This document shows positions 53,019 to 64,000 of a DNA stretch of 64,000 nucleotides, piece after piece (the first letter of the stretch is position 1; each line of letters opens with the position of its first letter). The translations under genes and the position numbers were made by a program. This DNA comes from Scleromatobacter sp039920745. Lineage in GTDB: Bacteria; Pseudomonadota; Gammaproteobacteria; Burkholderiales; Burkholderiaceae_C. The stretch lies in NCBI GenBank assembly GCA_039920745.1, contig JBDSDD010000029.1, positions 124,001 through 188,000 on the forward strand, given 5' to 3'. The notes below the pieces were generated by a model. It worked only from the letters and a program-made list of their open reading frames with translations, was not told the origin of the DNA and ran no database searches.

Positions 53019-53924
53019 ATGCAAGTAAGTTCGTACCTGAAGGTGTCTGCGGTGGTCGCGGTGGCGACGATCGCGCTGAAGGCCGGCGCCTGGTACGTCA
53101 GCGGCTCGGTGAGCCTGTTGTCGGACGCGATCGAGGGCCTGGTCAACCTCGTCGGCGCCGTGTTCGCGCTGATGATGGTGTCGTGGGCCGCGCAGCCGCC
53201 CGACGAAGGCCATCCGTACGGCCATCACAAGGCCGAATACTTCTCGAGCGGATTCGAAGGCGTGCTGATCGTCGCCGCCGCGATCGCCATCGTCGGCGCG
53301 GCCGGCGAGCGCCTGTTCCATCCGGCGCCGGTGCACGCGGTCGGCCTGGGCATCGCGTTGTCGCTGGCCTCCACCGTGCTCAACGGCGGACTCGCGCTGG
53401 CGATGCTGCGCAAGGCGGCGAGCGTGCGCTCGATCGCGCTGGAGGCGGACGCGCGGCACCTGATCACCGATGTGTGGACCTCCGTCGGCGTGGTCGTCGG
53501 CCTGGTCGGCGTGCACTTCACCGGCTGGCTGTGGCTGGACCCGGTGGTGGCCGTCTGCGTGGCCGGCAACATCGTGCGCGAAGGCATCTCGCTGGTCTGG
53601 CGCTCGGCCGACGGCTTGATGGACATGGCTGTCGAGCCCGAGGTGCGCGCGCAGATCGACCGCACGCTGGGCGCCTTCCACGCCCAGCCAATCCGCTTCG
53701 ACCACGTCGTCACCCGCCGCGCCGGCCAGCGCCGCTTCGTCGACCTGCACATGCACATGCCGTCGGCCTGGACGCTGGGCCGCGCCGCGGCGCTGCGGGC
53801 CGAGGTCGAGCGCGCGCTGATGCGCGACGTGGCCGGCCTGCGCACGAGCATCCAGTTGCTGCCCAACGACGTCGAAGCCTACGTCGACGAGCCCGCCGGC
53901 GATCGCCGGCCGGCTTCCACCTGA
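53019..53924 (+). CDS. Cation diffusion facilitator family transporter
   Basis: A 301-residue inner-membrane divalent metal/proton antiporter. Helix II has SDAIEGLVNLVGAV and helix V ITDVWTSVGVVVG (metal-binding acidic/His sites: DARHLITDVW), with GHPYGHHKAEYFSSGFEG between helices II and III. The C-terminal cytoplasmic domain (about 210-295) shows HAQPIRFDHVVTRRAG and RFVDLHMHMPS. Metal specificity cannot be told. GACAAT lies 6 nt before ATG 53019, another possible leaderless start. dtd follows 13 bp later. Confidence 0.92.
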   Translation: MQVSSYLKVSAVVAVATIALKAGAWYVSGSVSLLSDAIEGLVNLVGAVFALMMVSWAAQPPDEGHPYGHHKAEYFSSGFEGVLIVAAAIAIVGAAGERLFHPAPVHAVGLGIALSLASTVLNGGLALAMLRKAASVRSIALEADARHLITDVWTSVGVVVGLVGVHFTGWLWLDPVVAVCVAGNIVREGISLVWRSADGLMDMAVEPEVRAQIDRTLGAFHAQPIRFDHVVTRRAGQRRFVDLHMHMPSAWTLGRAAALRAEVERALMRDVAGLRTSIQLLPNDVEAYVDEPAGDRRPAST

Positions 53925-53937
53925 GGACGCACGCGAC

Positions 53938-54381
53938 ATGCTGGCCGTCATCCAGCGCGTGCGCGAGGCGCGCGTCGACATCGCAGGCGAGAGCGTCGGC
54001 GCGATCGGCGCCGGGCTGCTGGTGTTCGTCTGTGCCGAGCCAGCCGACACGCACGCGCAGGCCGACAAGCTCGTCGCCAAGCTGCTCAAGCTGCGCATCT
54101 TCGGCGATGACGCTGGCAAGATGAACCGCAGCGTGCAGGACATTCCCGACGCCGGCCTGCTGATCGTCAGCCAATTCACGCTGGCCGCCGATGTCAGCGG
54201 GGGAAATCGCCCCAGCTTCACCGGCGCCGCGCCGCCGGAGCAGGGCCGTCGCCTCTACGAGAGCGTGCTGCGCCTGGCCACCGAGCGCCACCCGCGCGTG
54301 GCCAGCGGGCGCTTCGGCGCCGACATGCAGGTGCACCTCGTCAACGACGGGCCCGTCACCATTCCCCTGACCATTCGCTAG
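53938..54381 (+). CDS. dtd: D-aminoacyl-tRNA deacylase
   Basis: A 147-residue homodimeric enzyme that hydrolyses D-aminoacyl-tRNA (and Gly-tRNA(Ala)), keeping D-amino acids out of proteins. Motifs LLIVSQFTLAADVSGGNRPSF and VHLVNDGPVTIPL (the Gly-cisPro site) are intact; length is standard. It starts 13 bp after the transporter gene and is followed 8 bp later by a small cupin gene, so the three form one likely operon. Confidence 0.95.
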   Translation: MLAVIQRVREARVDIAGESVGAIGAGLLVFVCAEPADTHAQADKLVAKLLKLRIFGDDAGKMNRSVQDIPDAGLLIVSQFTLAADVSGGNRPSFTGAAPPEQGRRLYESVLRLATERHPRVASGRFGADMQVHLVNDGPVTIPLTIR

Positions 54382-54389
54382 ACATCCTC

Positions 54390-54755
54390 ATGGCCTCCAT
54401 CGTCAAGTTCGACCAGCCTTCGACCGCTCCCGATATCGACCATCCGCGCGAAGAGCGCCGCGAGGTCGGCGCCCCCGAGCGCCGCACCTGGGTGCTCTAC
54501 GAGAGCGGCCCGGCCGGCCTCGTCGCCGGCATCTGGGAATGCGAGGTGGGTCGCTGGCGCATCCAGATGGATCCGACGGAGCACGAGTACATGGTGGTGC
54601 TGGCCGGCCGTTGCCGCCTGCACGCGAGCGACGCCACGTTCACCGAGGCCGGCCCGGGCGAGGCGCTGGTGATACCGGCCGGTTTCGCCGGATCGTTCGA
54701 GGTGCTGGAGACGCTGCGCAAGCACTTCGTGATCGTGGTGGGCCCGACGGCGTGA
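54390..54755 (+). CDS. Cupin domain protein
   Basis: A 121-residue small cupin: a single jelly-roll with YESGPAGLVAGIWECEVGRWRI, TEHEYMVVLAGRCRLHASDA and EALVIPAGFAGSFEVLETLRKHFVIV. Metal-binding positions look partly conserved (HEY; Glu, His). Resembles DUF861/EutQ-type cupins, but the substrate is unknown. It ends the dtd unit and borders the repeat-rich island. Confidence 0.85.
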   Translation: MASIVKFDQPSTAPDIDHPREERREVGAPERRTWVLYESGPAGLVAGIWECEVGRWRIQMDPTEHEYMVVLAGRCRLHASDATFTEAGPGEALVIPAGFAGSFEVLETLRKHFVIVVGPTA

Positions 54756-55365
54756 CGTGTCGGGGTCGGGCAAGGCCTGACTCCGCGCCTCTTTGAGCGG
54801 GTCGCGGCCTTTCGCTTCGCGCTTGTCTTTGCTTCGCGAGCGACAGGCTGGGCAGGGGCTCGGCTCTCCGGCTTGCCGTGCGTCGGAATCCGGCCTGAAC
54901 GGCGCGGATTTCTCGGGCTCTCCACGATCAAGTTCTTCCGCGGTTGTTCAGGGGCCGCGCTCGGCGACTCGTGGTCCGTTTGCACCTCCCGCCCGACGCC
55001 GCGCCGGTCGCGCCTCCGATCCGAGCCCCTGCCCATCCTGCCGCTCCAGCGTGTTGGCGGGTGGATAAAAACATTCGCAATTTTTAGTTGTGTTTTGGCA
55101 TCGTCGGGCCATCGAGGCCGCGACGATGCCCGCGGCCAGCGTGCTGGCGAGGCATCGGGCCTGCCGCGAACGTCGGGCCGCCATGGCGGCGTTCCTTCTC
55201 GTGTTCGACGAACGCGGCGCCTTCGGCGCCGCGGGCTTCGCAAGGTGCGACGCCGCTGGATGTCGGCTGAAGGCAGCCGATGCCCCGTTGCCATCGTCCG
55301 CCCTCATGGACGCAAAGGTTGGGTGACTTCGCCGACCTCCCGTGGCGGAGCAAGTAAGCTTGCTC
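54756..55365. other. 610-bp repeat-rich intergenic region
   Basis: No convincing gene. It contains CAGGCTGGGCAGGGGCTCGG (54845-54864) and its near-inverse CCGAGCCCCTGCCCATCCTG (55021-55040), and the left copy of the inverted 69-bp element (55062-55130). Short frames here, such as at 55090-55326 (encoding ARHRACRERRAAMAAFLLVF), look like shadows of a repeated or decayed sequence, not genes. Confidence 0.6.
55062..55130 (+). repeat. Left copy of inverted 69-bp element with hairpin
   Basis: A 35-bp arm (starting TGGATAAAAACA and ending GTTTT) is followed by a 34-nt hairpin at 55097-55130: GGCATCGTCG, GGCC-ATCGA-GGCC with one bulged base, CGACGATGCC. The right copy (56462-56530) is inverted, has equal length, about 69% identity in the arm and near-identity in the hairpin, with one compensated base pair. 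Confidence 0.8.
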
Positions 55366-55797
55366 ATGACCGATGAGACGTTAGCCTGCGCCCAACACGC
55401 CACCTCGAACCGCAACGCACTTGTATGCGACGAAGGTGAATCGGCCTGGCTCTATCTGACTGAAGCCGATGCAGAGGCCATAGCCGCTGATTGCTGGATG
55501 TTCAACACTGTCGCGGCGCCAGCGAGTCTTGCAGGATTCACGGACCGCAAACGACCGCCACCTGCGACATCGCGCTTTTCAAAGATCCTTGAAGCGTCGC
55601 CCATGCCGCCTACAAGTGACGTGACAATCAGCTGGTCGGCCGACGGTCAAAGTCCGTGCGTGTCGGTGGCGGGGGTCGCGCTGGCATTTGTCGATGGGCG
55701 CACGGGTCACGGATATTGCGCCAACTTGCAGGAGAGCGGCCCGTTTGGTCACTGCTTCGACGACGAGCTCCATCGAGAACTTTTTGGGGTTGCCTGA
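55366..55797 (+). CDS. Hypothetical protein, probably 3'-frameshifted
   Basis: A 143-residue unrecognised protein, MTDETLACAQ ... ESAWLYLTEADAEAIAADCW ... SVAGVALAFVDGRTGHGYCA, with lower GC than its surroundings. It stops (FGVA*) right after a T5G4 run (55781-55789). Removing one base of that run would join it to the next frame and give about 193 residues ending at 55948. ATG 55366 was chosen; GTG 55342 is a weaker alternative. It lies inside the inverted 69-bp elements with the next gene. Function unknown. Confidence 0.55.
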   Translation: MTDETLACAQHATSNRNALVCDEGESAWLYLTEADAEAIAADCWMFNTVAAPASLAGFTDRKRPPPATSRFSKILEASPMPPTSDVTISWSADGQSPCVSVAGVALAFVDGRTGHGYCANLQESGPFGHCFDDELHRELFGVA

Positions 55798-55948
55798 CTC
55801 GCGAATTCTCGCGAGCATGCTTGCTTGGACGCTCGGTGGCAGGGTCTGGTCGTGGGAAATGGGCAGCTGGAAAATTGACCTTCTGGAGGCTGGCGGCGAG
55901 GTCTTTGCCGAGTGCCTGATCATTCAAGGAGAGATCAATGAAGACTGA
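55798..55948 (+). pseudogene. Out-of-frame C-terminal extension of the preceding gene
   Basis: Frame 2 relative to the previous gene continues LGLPDSRILASML, then AWTLGGRVWSWEMGSWKIDL and a short acidic end at TGA 55946-55948. The polypeptide composition looks like real coding (Trp, Gly, Ile, acidic end) and continues the N-terminal protein after a +1 shift at the T5G4 run. It could also be a separate 43-residue ORF from ATG 55817. It overlaps the start of the next gene by 11 bp. Confidence 0.45.
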
Positions 55949-56375
55949 GAACAAGGTGCCGGGCTGGTACTGGATCGTCGCGATCTTGCTCCTGCTTTGG
56001 GAGGCAGGGGGTTGCTACGCCTGTGTCACGCAGATCAGGCTTGGCGCAGCGGCGATGGGCCCGGTCGATGACTGGTCGCTCAAATACTATGCCGCCCTGC
56101 CGGCCTGGTACAACGGGGTCTATGTCGTCGCGACCTTCGGCGGATTGCTGGGTGCGTTCACGCTCCTGTTGCGCGTCAAGCGGGCGTCACTTCTCTTCTG
56201 GTTGTCGTTTGCCGCAATCGTCGTGATGTTCGGCTATGCCTTTGTCGCGACCGACCTGATCGCGCACAAGGGGCTGGGCCAGGTGCTGCCGTTCCCGCTG
56301 TTCATTGCCGCCGTCGGCGCGTTGGCGATAGGGTTCGCGAGGTTTGCCGACAGAAAAGGTTGGGTCCGCCCTTGA
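55938..56375 (+). CDS. Hypothetical four-helix membrane protein
   Basis: A 145-residue integral membrane protein with about four helices: WYWIVAILLLLWEAGGCYAC, YVVATFGGLLGAFTLLL, LLFWLSFAAIVVMFGYAFVA and LPFPLFIAAVGALAIGFA, with VPGWYW at the N terminus and ALPAWYNGVY before helix 2. Similar small proteins are sometimes annotated sugar transporters, without evidence. It starts inside the end of the preceding frameshifted gene, so they are coupled. GAGGAG-like GGAGAG precedes ATG 55938. It lies between the inverted 69-bp elements. Confidence 0.75.
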   Translation: MKTENKVPGWYWIVAILLLLWEAGGCYACVTQIRLGAAAMGPVDDWSLKYYAALPAWYNGVYVVATFGGLLGAFTLLLRVKRASLLFWLSFAAIVVMFGYAFVATDLIAHKGLGQVLPFPLFIAAVGALAIGFARFADRKGWVRP

Positions 56376-56461
56376 ACGGACAACCGCAACACCAGGCGGC
56401 GAGGCAGCAGGCAGCAAGCAATCGGGGTCAGGTCTTGCTTGGCAAAGCAAATACTTGCTGG

Positions 56462-56530
56462 GGTATCGACGCGGCCTCGATGGCCCGTCGATGCCAAAAC
56501 CCCAATGAAGATCTGAACTGTTTTTCTCCA
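56462..56530 (-). repeat. Right copy of inverted 69-bp element with hairpin
   Basis: Mirror of 55062-55130: hairpin at 56462-56495 (GGTATCGACG ... CGTCGATGCC) then a 35-bp arm ending TCCA at 56530. The hairpin differs from the left copy mainly by a T-A to A-T swap that keeps pairing and one G-T wobble. The gap 56376-56613 holds nothing else I recognise. Confidence 0.8.
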
Positions 56531-56613
56531 CGCGCCACCAGCCTGTCGCCAGCGAGGCCGCGGCCTGCGCGAAGCGACTGGCGCGCGCGTGCAAGATTCA
56601 GCCCGCCAGTGAT

Positions 56614-56922
56614 TCAGTCATCACTGCGCCCATCCTGCCAGCGCGCCACGCGCCGCTTCACGTCGTCAATGAAGCGCCGCAACCTGGCGTGATCGTCCGC
56701 CTCGGCATGCTCCCAGTCCGGCGAGCGCGACGGCTTCTTCGCGACTTCCAGCTTCAGCACGGCGCCCTCGATGCGCACCTTGACCACCGGCTGGCCGTTC
56801 ATCTCGAACGCGCCATTGCGCTCGGCGAGCTTGAGATCACGCAGCGCGCGCGCCAGCGTCGCCCGGGCGGTCTCGGGGTTGAACGGTGGCGGGGCGAAGA
56901 AGTCGTCGGTATCGTCGGGCAT
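56614..56922 (-). CDS. Conserved-looking hypothetical protein
   Basis: A 102-residue soluble protein, MPDDTDDFFAPPPFNPETAR, then a helical, charged body (LARALRDLKLAERNGAFEMNG ... KVRIEGAVLKLEVAKKP ... RLRRFIDDVKRRVARWQDG). No family recognised. It is divergent from the first hybrid kinase (178-bp gap) and ends near the right repeat element. Confidence 0.65.
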   Translation of the reverse strand: MPDDTDDFFAPPPFNPETARATLARALRDLKLAERNGAFEMNGQPVVKVRIEGAVLKLEVAKKPSRSPDWEHAEADDHARLRRFIDDVKRRVARWQDGRSDD

Positions 56923-57100
56923 GGCGGATCTCGTGACAGGTTGGCCAGCAAGTTAGCAGATTCGCGAGCGCTTGCGACGCGGGATGGCCAACAAGCCGCA
57001 AGGCCGCGCCGCGCGATGCGCGAACGCGCATCCATGGAGCGAACCCGGCGCTATCATCGCCCCAGGCATTCCTGCCTCGTTCCCCGGGAGGAAACGCGCG

Positions 57101-63753
<6,653 letters not shown>

Positions 63754-63831
63754 GGTGTCGTCGCGGCCCGGCGCGTCGAGCCCGGGAACCGTGTGTCGCA
63801 TTCCACGAATCTGCGTACAAATCGCGCAGGA

Positions 63832-63855
63832 GTGTAGTCTTGCATGTGATTACAC
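63832..63855. promoter_or_regulatory. Imperfect palindrome before the response regulator gene
   Basis: GTGTAGTC (63832-63839) and GATTACAC (63848-63855) form an inverted repeat with one mismatch about an 8-bp centre, 56 bp before the response regulator start. Possible operator; no known consensus is matched. Confidence 0.35.
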
Positions 63856-63911
63856 TCGGGACAGCGCAAGAGGTGCAGTCCGGGCCGTCCTGGACGTAGC
63901 GGGAGTGTTTG

Positions 63912-64000
63912 GTGGTGGCTGCAAGAGTCTCGAAAATACTGATCGTCGACGATACCCCGCACAACATCGACGTGCTGAGCGCAACGCTGAGCGATGAGCA
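63912..64000 (+). CDS. Response regulator receiver protein (3'-truncated by window end)
   Basis: Only the start is visible: KILIVDDTPHNIDVLSATLSD, the first strand and acidic pocket of a receiver domain in the form common to PleD- and HD-GYP-type regulators. No ATG is available; GTG 63912 or 63915 (or TTG 63909) follow GGGAG at 63901-63905. Its location directly after two hybrid kinases suggests that it is their output; the effector domain is outside the window. Confidence 0.8.
   Translation, partial: MVAARVSKILIVDDTPHNIDVLSATLSDE

Noticed and set aside
54948..55415. 155-residue minus-strand ORF and overlapping short plus-strand ORFs
   Set aside because: They run across the hairpin element and adjoining repeats; all frames look equally odd, and the shared ASMARRCQN peptide in the ORF at 56360-56692 is due to the repeat itself.

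Overview
This 64 kb window is GC-rich chromosomal DNA, probably from a betaproteobacterium of the order Burkholderiales. The inference rests on gene order and protein character: yajC-secD-secF, LysM-dprA-smg, def-fmt, pgk/pyk/fba beside purC-purE-purK, folM-folB-ttcA, slt-cca, and a DUF1631 protein. The intergenic repeats also resemble those I associate with the Leptothrix/Rubrivivax/Comamonadaceae group. No rRNA, tRNA, CRISPR array, integrase or transposase gene was seen. Almost everything is housekeeping; accessory character is concentrated at about 43.5-47.9 kb and 54.8-56.6 kb.

Layout. 0-7 kb: tail of a degenerate GGDEF protein, the yajC-secD-secF protein-export cluster, and a DUF1631 protein with a long Gly/Gln/Tyr-rich insert. 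7-10 kb (minus strand): LysM protein, dprA, smg. 10-13.5 kb: def-fmt, a small lipoprotein, azlC-azlD. 13.5-25 kb: glycolysis (pgk, pyk, fba) and purine synthesis (purC, purE, purK), with a HTH-ATPase-DUF4325 regulator, a TPR protein, a CnoX-like thioredoxin and a Sua5-type tRNA t6A enzyme. 25-28.3 kb: two GDSL-family lipoproteins and an OmpW porin. 28.3-43.3 kb: dacB, tsaB-rimI-udg, glmU, a DUF4136 lipoprotein, folM-folB-ttcA, midA with a DUF2905 gene, slt-cca-hydrolase, and a glutathione transferase. 43.5-47.9 kb: a HlyD adaptor and a C39-peptidase ABC exporter, followed by a small C-tail-anchored protein. 48-51.2 kb: an HscC-like Hsp70 and a J-like membrane partner. 51.5-54.8 kb: two lipoproteins, a cation diffusion facilitator, dtd, and a cupin. 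54.8-56.6 kb: a repeat-rich island in which two atypical genes lie between inverted copies of a 69-bp element. 57-64 kb: two overlapping hybrid histidine kinases and the start of a response regulator.

The most unusual signals are four. (1) A dispersed repeat of about 77 bp sits downstream of pgk, pyk and fba (twice as tandem pairs), and one copy lies in frame inside midA. (2) Two 69-bp inverted elements carry a 34-nt hairpin with a compensatory base-pair change and bracket a two-gene cassette. (3) The C39/HlyD exporter has no visible cargo or TolC. (4) A single-protein regulator between pyk and fba joins a winged helix, a GHKL ATPase and a DUF4325 domain. Start codons were moved from the longest open frame wherever a ribosome-binding site, signal peptide or overlap with the preceding gene argued for it.
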